Of a stretch of 64,000 bases of DNA, positions 37,258 to 46,611 are shown one piece after another (within the stretch, counting starts at the first letter, position 1; each line of letters opens with the position of its first letter). The translations under genes were made by a program, and so were the position numbers. This stretch comes from DATFVA01 sp963832715 (GTDB taxonomy: Bacteria > Bacteroidota > Ignavibacteria > Ignavibacteriales > Ignavibacteriaceae), in assembly GCA_963832715.1 (NCBI GenBank), contig CAWHVB010000010.1, forward strand, positions 124,001 to 188,000. Reading direction: 5' to 3'. The notes under the pieces are model-generated. The model ran no database searches, was not told where the DNA came from, and was given only the letters and a program-made list of their open reading frames with translations.

Positions 37258-38226
37258 TAACTGTTTAGATTTTATAAAAAATGAAGGCAGAAATTTAAAT
37301 AATAAGATATTCTGTTTTATCCTCCTGATAGAATATTTTTTCATTATGTTTAAAAGTCTTATGAAGTTTTCATCCTTTTCATTTTTATTCAGTAATGTAT
37401 CGACCAAAAGTAAAGCATAACCATGTTGGCTCAAAACCGTTGAAAATATCCAACCGAGTAACAATTCTCTTACAGAAAATTCACTCTCATCTATTTTTCT
37501 AATATAAATCAGCTCTGCCCACCCGGGACTGATTTTATGAGAAAATTGAGCTAGCTTTTTAATTATTCTAGAATTGAAGTATATATCAAGCTGATTTTGA
37601 GTGATTCGTCGTGGTCCTTTTATGGTGATCTCAGATAACCAAAACGATCTTTTTTCAAAATCCGTTAATATATCTGATAATTTATCTTCACCTTTATAAC
37701 TATTTATAAAACCGGGTTCAAATTCTGCAACTAGTATTTTATCACTTAATTCCTTAGGGAGAGAGGTAAATAGTCTTAAATCTGTACCCTGCGAATCACT
37801 CTTAAACCAATCGACCTTTTCCAGATTCACCTCTTTCAGTGACTCTGTAAGGTTTTTAGCATTCAATTCTATTCTTTTAATAACCTTAAACTTTCCGGCG
37901 TAGGCCCAGACACTTAAATTTTCAAGATCTGGTTCGAGGGTACTCGAACAAAATGGAGATTCAGTTAGAAAGAATTCAGTTTTAGAATCGTACCCGTTTG
38001 TGACTATGCAATTGAAGACGTAAAGCTTCTTGAACTCCTTAGTCACTTTTTCAGTATATCCTATTTTTCTATCATCTGCATCGTAAGCAACGCAAATTGA
38101 ATATTTTGAAAACTTTTTCCATAATTTGTGTGTTGATTCAGATGCTCCTATATCAACTAATACAGGGGGACGATTGGTTAGTTCATCCAAATTGAACAAT
38201 TCATCAATAATTCTGTTAAAATTCAT
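37243..38226 (-). CDS. FkbM-like methyltransferase-fold protein
   Basis: 327 residues. The core contains VLVDIGASESTHKLW (SAM-site-like), VAYDADDRK and VDWFKSDSQGTDLRLF, where SDSQGTD takes the place of the FkbM signature DIEGxE. That substitution means the activity is less certain. The C-terminal 120 residues are helical and end in a basic tail. It is the only minus-strand gene among the neighbouring glycosyltransferases and overlaps the convergent family 4 enzyme by 15 bases at the 3' ends. The role in glycan decoration is inferred from position. Confidence 0.65.
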   Translation of the reverse strand: MNFNRIIDELFNLDELTNRPPVLVDIGASESTHKLWKKFSKYSICVAYDADDRKIGYTEKVTKEFKKLYVFNCIVTNGYDSKTEFFLTESPFCSSTLEPDLENLSVWAYAGKFKVIKRIELNAKNLTESLKEVNLEKVDWFKSDSQGTDLRLFTSLPKELSDKILVAEFEPGFINSYKGEDKLSDILTDFEKRSFWLSEITIKGPRRITQNQLDIYFNSRIIKKLAQFSHKISPGWAELIYIRKIDESEFSVRELLLGWIFSTVLSQHGYALLLVDTLLNKNEKDENFIRLLNIMKKYSIRRIKQNILLFKFLPSFFIKSKQLLGIH

Positions 38227-38416
38227 ATAAATAAAACTTCATCAATTTAAACCAGTTAATCTTCAAATTTAACACATATTTTAACATATAATCAGACGGA
38301 GGGTTACATTTTTTTTTGAGGAAACAATCCAAAAAATTATTGCTTATAACAAGAATTATTACCATATTATTTTATAGTAAAATCTTTATTTCAAAATAAA
38401 GTAGCGGGGACTCTAA

Positions 38417-39730
38417 ATGAAAAGGATCATACCATTCGTCATCTTTTTTTTCTCACTATTATTAAATAGCTGCTCAACAGATACAACAGTTTCTTCAAAT
38501 AATGTGGATCAGGGGGGAATAACCCTGAATATCGACAGAATCCATAAACCCGATAATGTTGTGAGCGTAACTGCTTACATGACAAGAGAAGGGTTTGACA
38601 CATTATCAGGATCACTTAATCTCCTCTCCGATACGACTGCAGATATCACCTTTAATGATTTATCGGCGGGAGGATGGCATCTTAAAGTTGATGCGGCAGA
38701 TGAAGAAAATACAGTCGTTTATACAGGACAGGCCGATGTAAATATTCTGGCGGGAATCACAACCCAGGTATATCTTACTCTCGAACCCACAGGAGCAGGA
38801 AAAGGTAATATATACATTTTTGTTAACTGGGGAGTCCCTGGTAATATTGGGTGGATTGATTTTGAAAATAATCCTATTGTAGTAAAATATAATACCGGAT
38901 ATGATCTTATGGGAGTTGGAGAATGTTATGTCCTAAAAGATGAAAATAATTATAAAATGTGGTATACCGGATTAACTACCAGCGGGGTAGGGTATGGTTT
39001 TTATGCATTTTCATCCGATGGGCTTAATTGGACAAGATATAGCTCAACCCCAGTTTTATTTCCGGGCCCTTACGGCAGTTGGGATTCATACCATCTATCT
39101 CCCGGGCCTGTGATAAAGGAGGACGGGATTTATAAGATGTACTACTCCGGATGGCAGGAGACTGATGGGATATGGTATATAGGATTGGCAACATCCTCTG
39201 ATGGTTTCAACTGGGTAAAATATGCTGGAAATCCAATTATATCTGGCGGAGATTGGGATTATCATATTGGTGCACAATCAATAATTAAAAAAGGTGCTAC
39301 CTATTATATGTTTTATACGGGTAGTCCTGCCAATTATGGAGGATATATTTATCACATTGGAGTTGCAACGTCAAGTGATGGTTATTCCTGGCAAAAATAT
39401 TCTGGTAATCCAGTTATGTCTGAGACAGAACCATGGGAAGGTTCCGCTGTAGCATTTCCCTCAGTAATATATGATAATGATCAGTTTCAAATGGTATATG
39501 AAGGTGTAAAGCAGCAAAATTCTGCTTTTGGTTTTGCCTATTCAGATGATGGATACAGTTGGACAAAAGATTCGAACAATCCATTTTTTAAAACAGAAGA
39601 CTGTACGAACGAATGGAATAAAATAATATATCCCACTTATATTAAAGTTGAAAACAGCAGGAGCGTTTATTATACAGGCAAGGATTCAAACGGTGATATA
39701 GCCATTTGTGTTACTAGAAAATTAAATTAA
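38417..39730 (+). CDS. Lipoprotein with GH43/GH32-like beta-propeller
   Basis: 437 residues. Signal peptide with lipobox-like LLNSC at residue 19. Residues about 30-145 form a beta domain (GGITLNIDRIHKPDNVVSV onward) nearly the same as in the next gene. The rest has repeated blades with YKMWYTGL, YKMYYSGW, YYMFYTGS, FQMVYEG and RSVYYTGK, each with SSDG turns (FSSDGLNWTRY and TSSDGFNWVKY), the pattern of five-bladed glycosidase propellers. Catalytic acids cannot be assigned by eye, so it may bind or cleave a glycan at the cell surface. Confidence 0.75.
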   Translation: MKRIIPFVIFFFSLLLNSCSTDTTVSSNNVDQGGITLNIDRIHKPDNVVSVTAYMTREGFDTLSGSLNLLSDTTADITFNDLSAGGWHLKVDAADEENTVVYTGQADVNILAGITTQVYLTLEPTGAGKGNIYIFVNWGVPGNIGWIDFENNPIVVKYNTGYDLMGVGECYVLKDENNYKMWYTGLTTSGVGYGFYAFSSDGLNWTRYSSTPVLFPGPYGSWDSYHLSPGPVIKEDGIYKMYYSGWQETDGIWYIGLATSSDGFNWVKYAGNPIISGGDWDYHIGAQSIIKKGATYYMFYTGSPANYGGYIYHIGVATSSDGYSWQKYSGNPVMSETEPWEGSAVAFPSVIYDNDQFQMVYEGVKQQNSAFGFAYSDDGYSWTKDSNNPFFKTEDCTNEWNKIIYPTYIKVENSRSVYYTGKDSNGDIAICVTRKLN

Positions 39731-39764
39731 AGGGATATAATTAAATATTGGCAGGGTTGCGAAA

Positions 39765-39812
39765 GTCTGAACTTCCTACAGACATGGCTTTTAATGACAG
39801 GTGGATGCCACC
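39765..39812 (+). promoter_or_regulatory. Possible structured leader before the second propeller gene
   Basis: Two short perfect hairpins lie in the 126-base gap: GTCTG (39765-39769) with CAGAC (39779-39783), and GGTGG (39800-39804) with CCACC (39808-39812). The block is richer in G and C than its surroundings and ends about 45 bases before the ATG. It matches no riboswitch class I could recall. It may be a remnant or an mRNA structure. Confidence 0.25.
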
Positions 39813-39856
39813 CGTAGCAGGAAATAATTATTATAAAAATACTTCGGGATTACATT

Positions 39857-41158
39857 ATGCAAAGAATCTCTTTTCTTACAGCTATCTTCATATCGCTTTT
39901 TTTAAGCAGTTGTTCAAATGATGTACCGGTTTATCCCACGGAAACACAGAACGGCGGCATTTCGCTGAATATAGACAGGGTACATAAACCTGATAATGTA
40001 GTTAGTGTTACGGCGTATCTTACCAGGGAAGGGTTCGATACCTTGAGCGGTTCACTTAATCTGCTTTCTGATACTACTGCTGATATTACATTCAACGATC
40101 TGGCAGCAGGAGGATGGCACCTTAAAGTTGATGCTGCTGATGAACAGAATATAGTGGTCTATACAGGAGAAGCAGATGTAAATATACTTGCTGATGTTAC
40201 AACCCAGGTCTATCTTACACTTGAACCAACCGGTGCAGGTTATGGTAATATTTATATCTATGTGAACTGGGGTGTACCGCAAAATTCCGGTTGGATTGAC
40301 TATCAATTTAACCCCATCATTTCGCAGCCTATCATTCCTGATAATCCTAATGCAGTAACTTTTCCCAGAATTCTTTACGAAAACGGGACATATAAAATGT
40401 GGTTCACAAGTCTGTACAATTCTGCGGTTTCTAATATCTGGTATGCCGTTTCATCTGATGGTATAAGCTGGCAGTTAGGACATAACGGTCCGGTTTTCAG
40501 CCCGACTAATACCTATACCTGGGACTCACATACAGTGTGCGGAAGCGTGGTTATTAAAGATGAAAATGAATACAAAATGTACTACACTGGTTTTGCAGAT
40601 GAGTATGGAATGTGGCATATAGGTTTAGCAACATCAGGTGATGGCATAAATTGGACAAGGTTGCCCAATCCTGTTGTTTATGCCGATCAGAATGAAGATA
40701 AAATAATCATAGGTGATGTTGTTAAAAATGATGGTGTTTATTATTTGTACTATTCCGTCAGACAGTACCCGTATTATGATATAAGAGTTGCAGTATCCCA
40801 GGACGGTATAAACTTCACTAAATCGAATAACAACCCCGTTTTAACTCCTGTTGAAAGCTGGGAAGGTTCCGGGATTTTCTCTCCTTCTGTTATTTTCGAG
40901 AATGGTCAGTTCAAAATGATTTATGCTAATGTGGGAGGGCAGGGAACGGATTTGGGTATGGCATATTCGACTGAAGGTATAAACTGGACAAAAGATCCTT
41001 CTAATCCATTCTTTGATATAAACGAAGTTCATAATAACTGGTGTACCAGAATTACTTATCCCTTTTTCAGGAAGGTAAATGGTCAGTACAGGATATATTA
41101 CACCGGTAATTTGGATGTCAACTGGTCAGCAATGATTGGGGTTATTATTAAACAATAA
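39857..41158 (+). CDS. Lipoprotein with GH43/GH32-like beta-propeller (paralogue)
   Basis: 433 residues. Lipobox-like FLSSC near residue 19. The first domain is nearly the same protein sequence as in the gene at 38417 (shared NIDRIHKPDNVVSVTAY), while the propeller has diverged: YKMWFTSL, YKMYYTGFADEYG, YYLYYSVR and YRIYYTGN. The DNA of the shared domain differs at many silent positions, so it is an older duplication kept under protein-level selection. It ends at a strong terminator. Probably a surface glycan-binding protein or glycosidase, as its paralogue. Confidence 0.75.
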   Translation: MQRISFLTAIFISLFLSSCSNDVPVYPTETQNGGISLNIDRVHKPDNVVSVTAYLTREGFDTLSGSLNLLSDTTADITFNDLAAGGWHLKVDAADEQNIVVYTGEADVNILADVTTQVYLTLEPTGAGYGNIYIYVNWGVPQNSGWIDYQFNPIISQPIIPDNPNAVTFPRILYENGTYKMWFTSLYNSAVSNIWYAVSSDGISWQLGHNGPVFSPTNTYTWDSHTVCGSVVIKDENEYKMYYTGFADEYGMWHIGLATSGDGINWTRLPNPVVYADQNEDKIIIGDVVKNDGVYYLYYSVRQYPYYDIRVAVSQDGINFTKSNNNPVLTPVESWEGSGIFSPSVIFENGQFKMIYANVGGQGTDLGMAYSTEGINWTKDPSNPFFDINEVHNNWCTRITYPFFRKVNGQYRIYYTGNLDVNWSAMIGVIIKQ

Positions 41159-41197
41159 TAAAAAATCGACAAGATTTTGTTTGGAGATTTACTTCTC

Positions 41198-41226
41198 AAC
41201 CCCGCTCTTCAGTGGGGTTTTTTATT
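41198..41226 (+). terminator. Rho-independent terminator
   Basis: Stem AACCCC (41198-41203) with GGGGTT (41214-41219) around GCTCTTCAGT, followed by a run of T to 41223. It lies about 40 bases after the propeller gene stop, between convergent genes. Confidence 0.85.
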
Positions 41227-41274
41227 AGCGGACTATCTGAAAATAATGTTGTTTAAGTTGAATTTTAAACCAGC

Positions 41275-42534
41275 CTATACGTGGTCATCTAAAATTTTGC
41301 CGAATTTTGAAGCTATATTTTTTCGATCAAATTCTTTTACAGAATGAATATCAGTACTAAATGTTTCTGCTTTTTCAAAGAATTCTTTCGGGTCAACATC
41401 GTATCCGAACATCATCCCGCTGTTTGTACTTTTCAGGATTTCCTTAACTTCTTCGTTATCATCACCGAAGGCTAAAATGGGTTTGCCTGTTCTCATATAT
41501 TCAAACAATTTTCCCGGGACATGCCTTTTCTCGGTTGCACATACAAGAAGGTAATCCGCCTTCATCAGTTCATTCACCATTTCTCTATAGGGAAGAAAAC
41601 CGGCGAAATCAGTTTTGCTTGTCAGGCCGTTCTTTTCAATCTCATTTTTTATCACAGGACTAACGGTTCCTATAAATTTAATCCTTATATCCTCCTTATT
41701 ATTTATTTCTTTTATCCGTTTCCATAAATAACGTGGATTCTGGTAGTCAAAAATGTTCCCGGCGTGAATTAAAAGCCTGTAGTTTCTTTTATCGCGTTCT
41801 TTTCCAATACTATCAAAATCTTCTTCATTATAACCCCAGTACAGTACATCCGCTTTATCTTTAATGAATGGATATTTTATTCTATAATCATCAAGCGTCG
41901 ATTTGGTTACAAAAACTACAGAAGAAGCATTGGACATAACTGACTTTTCAAGATGATTATCCAGAGCAAGGGTAGCAGTACTTCTCTTAAAATTACGGTA
42001 ATAGATTATATCTACCCACGGATCAATTAAGACCGGGATATGAGGCACAGAGAATTCTTTGCTTAATTTCATACCGATCAGGTGCGTACTGTGCGGAGGT
42101 CCGATGGTAACTATTGCGTCAAATCCTTTTTCCGCTAAAATTTGTTTTCCCTTCGTGACAGCCGATAAATACCATCCTACCCTTGCATCGGGAACAAAGA
42201 TGTTCATTCTTATCCAGATTGATAACTTGTGCGTCAGGCTTTTGTTTTCTGTGGATATAGTCTCCGAAGCTATAAGCTGTTGATCCTTTCCCTTACCGGT
42301 AAATTTTTTGTATAAGTTAAAAGGCTCAAAGGCTTTAGATTTATAAACCTTTACCCCCGGGTCGACTTCATTTACCAGGCTTTCATCCTTTTGAGTAAAT
42401 GTCTCATTCTCAACGGTAAGCACTTCAGGCTGCCAGCCTGTAGAAGGCAGATGTCGTATTATTCCTAAGGGCCAATGCAGAGTTGCCTTTCCTGAAGGGG
42501 GCCAGAAATATGTGATGAACAAGACCTTTCTCAT
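41275..42534 (-). CDS. Family 4 glycosyltransferase
   Basis: 419 residues. It begins KVLFITYFWPPSGKATLHWP, then IVTIGPPHSTHLIGMKL, and a C-terminal donor domain with RLLIHAGNIF and KLFEYMRTGKPILAFGDDNE, which is the GT4 nucleotide-sugar site. GT-B fold, cytoplasmic or membrane-associated. The start codon abuts the downstream-reading methyltransferase gene (42534), with one shared base, so the two form a minus-strand pair transcribed from near 43130. Confidence 0.88.
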   Translation of the reverse strand: MRKVLFITYFWPPSGKATLHWPLGIIRHLPSTGWQPEVLTVENETFTQKDESLVNEVDPGVKVYKSKAFEPFNLYKKFTGKGKDQQLIASETISTENKSLTHKLSIWIRMNIFVPDARVGWYLSAVTKGKQILAEKGFDAIVTIGPPHSTHLIGMKLSKEFSVPHIPVLIDPWVDIIYYRNFKRSTATLALDNHLEKSVMSNASSVVFVTKSTLDDYRIKYPFIKDKADVLYWGYNEEDFDSIGKERDKRNYRLLIHAGNIFDYQNPRYLWKRIKEINNKEDIRIKFIGTVSPVIKNEIEKNGLTSKTDFAGFLPYREMVNELMKADYLLVCATEKRHVPGKLFEYMRTGKPILAFGDDNEEVKEILKSTNSGMMFGYDVDPKEFFEKAETFSTDIHSVKEFDRKNIASKFGKILDDHV

Positions 42535-43130
42535 CAGATCTTTTTCCCTACAAACCTGATCACGACAGCTTCCCCTGTGTGATAGATGCTTTCATTCAGG
42601 TGAACAATTTCCTTCTTAAGCATTTCTGTTTTTAGTCCCTTGAAATTTTCACTAATCTCATCAGTTGAATACATCATATCAGAATTCTGCGGCCCTCCTG
42701 AGTTTTTTCCAAGCTGTTCTTTATGATATACTTCAAGTATGATCTTACCGCCCTTTTTCAAAGAATCAGATGCTCTTTTATGAACCAATTTAGAAAGTGA
42801 GGGATTCAGGTGCATAAAAATAATCGACACGGCATCATATCTGTTCAGTTGAGGAAGAAAATCGGCTAAATCCGACACGGTGTAATTGATTTTCACCTTC
42901 TTTTCTGATGCAAGTCTTAATGCCTTTTCCATTGCTGCCTTGCTGAAATCCACAGCATCTACTTCCCACCCTTTTGAGGCCGCATAAATTCCATTCCTTC
43001 CTTCTCCCTCTGCCAGGGCAAGCAGCCGCCCGGTAGGGAGTTTGTCTATTTCAGATCTAAAAAACTCATTAGGTTCTGTTCCGTAGATAAATTCCTCAGC
43101 GGAATAACGATTATCCCAAAATTCATTCAT
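42534..43130 (-). CDS. Class I SAM-dependent methyltransferase (TehB-like)
   Basis: 198 residues. It begins MNEFWDNRYSAEEFIYGTEP, characteristic of the TehB/thiopurine methyltransferase-like family. The SAM site is LLALAEGEGRNGIYAASKG, followed by VDAVDFSKAAM and a KKGGKIILEVY strand. These enzymes methylate small thiol, tellurite or other ligands; the native substrate is often unknown. It shares one base with the next minus-strand glycosyltransferase. Confidence 0.85.
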   Translation of the reverse strand: MNEFWDNRYSAEEFIYGTEPNEFFRSEIDKLPTGRLLALAEGEGRNGIYAASKGWEVDAVDFSKAAMEKALRLASEKKVKINYTVSDLADFLPQLNRYDAVSIIFMHLNPSLSKLVHKRASDSLKKGGKIILEVYHKEQLGKNSGGPQNSDMMYSTDEISENFKGLKTEMLKKEIVHLNESIYHTGEAVVIRFVGKKI

Positions 43131-43274
43131 AAAACACTATTCTGTTTGTATAGGTCAAATTTAAGCAGAAAGTAAAGTAAATTGAAATTTTGAGATGAGG
43201 AACATATTCTGTACTCTAAATAGTTTTTAATATCGGATTAATAGTATAACTTTTATAAAATTAAAAAGGTATTT

Positions 43275-44363
43275 ATGCTGATTGACATAGAAACTGCGTC
43301 GCCGCCTTATATAGTAACCCAATCCACTGCAGCTTCCGAACTGAAAAAAAGAATGACGGGCAGTAATGCTGCTGGCAGATTAATCGATATGGCTGCAGTT
43401 CACTCGGGCATTGAGAGCAGAGCTATTGTGATACCTGATGCTGAAAATAATCCCGAGGAAAAATTTTATTCAGAAAACGGTAATCATATTTCCCCTGATA
43501 CTAAAAAACGGATGGATGAATATGAAAAATGGTCGAAGGTTCTGGCGCGGAATGCAGTAGAAAAACTAATTCAGAATACAGGATTTGATCCTCAGGAACT
43601 TGATAAGATCATTACTATTAGCTGCACCGGCTTTTTTGCCCCGGGACTCGATCACTTTCTTATAAATGAGTTTAAGTTCCCGTCCGGATTAAAAAGGATT
43701 AATATTGGTTTTATGGGGTGCGCAGCTTCCCTGATAGGGATGGATTCGGTGATGCAAACCTTGAATAATACGACAGATAAGAATGTATTGCTGATTTCTG
43801 TTGAGTTGTGCAGCCTGCATCTTCAGACGGAACCTACAAGAGATAATATTCTTGCAAATATGATCTTCGCTGACGGATGCGCCGCCGCTTTGTTTTCAAA
43901 TTCCAGCAAACATATTCAGAAAGGAAAGCTTGAATTAATTAATACTCACTCAGTTCTGTTTAAAGATTCCTATAATTATATGGGCTGGAAAATCGGCAAT
44001 AACGGTTTTGAGATGATACTTTCCTCAGAACTGCCTAAGATAATTCTTAATGAAGCTGTCCCTGAACTTTTAAAGATCCTTCAACGTGAGGGGGCAGATC
44101 CTTCATCTGTAAAACATTGGGCACTTCATCCGGGCGGTAGAGCTATACTTGATTCTCTTCAGAAGGGACTCAATTTGTCCGATGATCAAATGCAAGCATC
44201 GCGGACGGTTTTAAGAAACTACGGCAACCTCTCTTCTGCCTCAATCTTATTCGTTCTTAAAGAGCTGTTAAATAGTGCAAGGATCCGGAAGAACGATTTG
44301 TGCTGTGCTGTGGCTTTCGGGCCGGGCCTTACTATGGAAACCGCTTTTTTCAAGGGAGCCTGA
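43275..44363 (+). CDS. Type III polyketide synthase (chalcone/stilbene synthase family)
   Basis: 362 residues, normal for the family. The catalytic triad is intact: Cys149 in GFMGCAAS, His285 in WALHPGG and Asn318 in RNYGNLSSA. The protein condenses malonyl-CoA units on an acyl-CoA starter, making pyrones or resorcinols. It is followed, with one shared base, by a methyltransferase and then a flavoprotein, the same gene order as srsA-srsB-srsC for methylated phenolic lipids in Streptomyces griseus. An alkylresorcinol or alkylquinone product is therefore a good guess. An AAAAAGGT site precedes the ATG. Confidence 0.92.
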   Translation: MLIDIETASPPYIVTQSTAASELKKRMTGSNAAGRLIDMAAVHSGIESRAIVIPDAENNPEEKFYSENGNHISPDTKKRMDEYEKWSKVLARNAVEKLIQNTGFDPQELDKIITISCTGFFAPGLDHFLINEFKFPSGLKRINIGFMGCAASLIGMDSVMQTLNNTTDKNVLLISVELCSLHLQTEPTRDNILANMIFADGCAAALFSNSSKHIQKGKLELINTHSVLFKDSYNYMGWKIGNNGFEMILSSELPKIILNEAVPELLKILQREGADPSSVKHWALHPGGRAILDSLQKGLNLSDDQMQASRTVLRNYGNLSSASILFVLKELLNSARIRKNDLCCAVAFGPGLTMETAFFKGA

Positions 44364-45055
44364 TGTTTCTTAAGAAAAGCTTTAAGAAAGAGCTGATGGA
44401 TGATTTCTCACTTGGTGACGGGAGAATTGACGCTGCACTAAAGGAACTAAAAATTATCAATAAATTCCTCGGGGGAAATTCGGTTAGTAAAAAGGGGATA
44501 GAGCACTTAATTAATGAATCGGGTTCGGAATATAAAATTCTGGATGTCGGGGGCGGAGGATCAGATATTTTATTCAGTCTTAAGAGTAAGTATAAATCTC
44601 TGAAAATTTTTTCAATAGATCTTAATAAGTATTCGTGCCATTATCAGAAGGTAGAACAGCATAATTACAAAATTATTTGTGCCGATGCTTTTAATCTGCC
44701 TGTGTATGAAAACTCCTTCGATATTGTTCATGCTTCATTGTTTCTTCATCACTTCAAAGATGAAGAAATCAGCCGTCTGCTCAGTGGTTTTCTGACGACC
44801 TCAACAAGAGGTGTTATCATAAATGATCTGAGTAGAAATATTTTAGCTTTTTTAGGTATTAAGATTCTTTCAATGATTTTTTCTAAAAGTGAATTTGTTA
44901 AAAATGACGGCCCTCTTTCAGTCAGGCGTGCATTTACAAAAAAGGAATTCGTCAGGATATTGTCACAAACAGGGATAGATAACTTCATATTTAAAAGAAT
45001 GTGGGCCTTCAGATTTTTAGTAATAATTCCTTCTTGCCAAAATGTTCAAAACTGA
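44363..45055 (+). CDS. SAM-dependent methyltransferase of the polyketide operon (SrsB-like)
   Basis: 230 residues from the ATG at 44363, which shares one base with the polyketide synthase stop; the longer frame from 44300 would lie inside that gene. SAM-binding motif ILDVGGGGSDILFSLK, then ADAFNLPVYENSFDIVHAS and LFLHHF. It is a class I methyltransferase and by context probably acts on the polyketide product. The 3' end overlaps the flavoprotein gene by 14 bases. Confidence 0.87.
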   Translation: MFLKKSFKKELMDDFSLGDGRIDAALKELKIINKFLGGNSVSKKGIEHLINESGSEYKILDVGGGGSDILFSLKSKYKSLKIFSIDLNKYSCHYQKVEQHNYKIICADAFNLPVYENSFDIVHASLFLHHFKDEEISRLLSGFLTTSTRGVIINDLSRNILAFLGIKILSMIFSKSEFVKNDGPLSVRRAFTKKEFVRILSQTGIDNFIFKRMWAFRFLVIIPSCQNVQN

Positions 45056-46175
45056 CTATGATGCTGTAATAATAGGCGGTGGCCCTGCAGGCTCTGTTGC
45101 CGGGTTTGAAATGGCGAGGGCGGGGATGAGTACTGCTATTATTGAAAGAAAATCTTTCCCGCGGGAAACGTTATGCGGTGAATTTTTATCGGCAGAGGTT
45201 ACAGATCATTTAAAAGTATCAGGTTTGTTTGAAAAATTCCTTCTCCTGAACCCGAACAAAATTTCATCTTTCCGGCTTATAACAAATAGGAGGCAATTCA
45301 GTTCCGGACTGCCGTTTGCGGGATATTCTCTAAAGCGATCGGTATTTGACTATTTCCTTCTTAAAGAAGCAATATCAGCAGGCACTACTATATTCCAGCC
45401 GTCGGTGGTTGTAGAAGTGGTTAGAGAAAAAGAGAATTTTTTAACAAGAATAAAATCAGACGGAAGGCATTTTAATGTTACATCCAGGTTTGTGATTGGA
45501 GCTTACGGAAAAAGTAATGTCCTTGATAAGAAACTAAAAAGAAGATTCGCAGGGACAGATTCAGGTTATAACGGAATAAAATTTCATATCAGGAAAGAAT
45601 CTTTATCAGAGTTGGAGGATTCCTGCATATATATATTTTCCGGTAATAATATCTATTGCGGTATAAACTCAGTCGGCGGGGGAGAGGCAGCAGTTTGTTT
45701 CCTTGATAACAGAAAGCAGCAAATTGAAACTTCACTAAGCCACTTCAAAACTTTACTTACAGAGAATACATCCCTTACCTCAATCTTCAACAACAAGGTA
45801 CCAGATCTTAAACAAGTGGAAACCTACGGCGCAGGCAGCATCTTTTTTGGTAAAAGAGAACTGGTTAAGGATGGTATTATAATGATAGGGGATGCTGCAC
45901 AGGTAATTGCTCCGCTGGCAGGAGATGGAATCGGTATGGCTGTACAGTCAGCTAAATTAATTTCAGATATTATAAGCAGCTGCATTAATGCAGAAACGGA
46001 GTTCTCTGAAATATGCAGGGAGTATGAAATGAAATGGAGGGCACAATTTTCGAGAAGAATAAAAGTTGCCCGTTTCTCTCAGAATATGATTCTCCAAAAC
46101 CACTATTTCAATCATATTCCCGGAAAATTAATTAATTTTTTTATTCCGGGAATCATCTCGGCTACCAGGAATTGA
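45042..46175 (+). CDS. FAD-dependent oxidoreductase/monooxygenase (SrsC-like)
   Basis: 377 residues. Dinucleotide-binding DAVIIGGGPAGSVAGFEMA at the N-terminus, the CGEFLS segment, and the second FAD motif GIIMIGDAAQVIAPLAGDGI. This is the geranylgeranyl-reductase/aromatic-hydroxylase type of flavoprotein. With a type III synthase and methyltransferase in the same operon it would hydroxylate an alkylresorcinol ring to a quinol, by analogy with SrsC; a reductase role on polyprenyl chains is the alternative. It overlaps the methyltransferase by 14 bases. Confidence 0.85.
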   Translation: MFKTDYDAVIIGGGPAGSVAGFEMARAGMSTAIIERKSFPRETLCGEFLSAEVTDHLKVSGLFEKFLLLNPNKISSFRLITNRRQFSSGLPFAGYSLKRSVFDYFLLKEAISAGTTIFQPSVVVEVVREKENFLTRIKSDGRHFNVTSRFVIGAYGKSNVLDKKLKRRFAGTDSGYNGIKFHIRKESLSELEDSCIYIFSGNNIYCGINSVGGGEAAVCFLDNRKQQIETSLSHFKTLLTENTSLTSIFNNKVPDLKQVETYGAGSIFFGKRELVKDGIIMIGDAAQVIAPLAGDGIGMAVQSAKLISDIISSCINAETEFSEICREYEMKWRAQFSRRIKVARFSQNMILQNHYFNHIPGKLINFFIPGIISATRN

Positions 46176-46232
46176 TATTATTTATTTCCTCTTCATTATT
46201 TATATTTGCATTAGAATTGAGAATTATTTCAG

Positions 46233-46607
46233 ATGGTACTTAACTTGCAGAATATTGATAAATTCATCGTAGTAGGCGACCGGGTGTTGGTCAGACCTTC
46301 TGAGGAATCACAAAGGACGGCTTCGGGATTATATCTTCCGCCAGGAGTATCTGAGAAAGATAAAATCCAGAGCGGTTATATTATTAAAGTCGGCCCAGGC
46401 TATCCCACGGGAACAAATACAGATGATGAACCCTGGAAAGAAGCTAAGGAACCTGTGAAATACATCCCTCTGCAGGCTAAAGAAGGAGACCTTGCAATTT
46501 TTCTTCGTAAGGAAGCATATGAGATAGAGTTTGAAAAAGAAAAACTTCTTATAGTGTCTCAGTCAGCCCTTCTGCTGCTTATTAGGGATGACGTGATCGA
46601 GTTTTGA
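46233..46607 (+). CDS. GroES-like co-chaperonin with central insertion
   Basis: 124 residues versus about 95 for GroES. DKFIVVGDRVLVRPSEE and TASGLYLPPG match the GroES start and mobile-loop region. A segment around GYPTGTNTDDEPWKEAKEP is inserted, and the end LIVSQSALLLLIRDDVIEF is extended. No groEL is adjacent. A TATATTTG box lies at about 46201-46208, which could be a promoter. Divergent stand-alone GroES paralogues occur in this phylum; the client chaperonin is unknown. Confidence 0.8.
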   Translation: MVLNLQNIDKFIVVGDRVLVRPSEESQRTASGLYLPPGVSEKDKIQSGYIIKVGPGYPTGTNTDDEPWKEAKEPVKYIPLQAKEGDLAIFLRKEAYEIEFEKEKLLIVSQSALLLLIRDDVIEF

Positions 46608-46611
46608 AGGT

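Noticed and set aside
39731..39856. Known riboswitch (c-di-GMP, cobalamin or SAM)
   Set aside because: The conserved core bases of these classes are absent.
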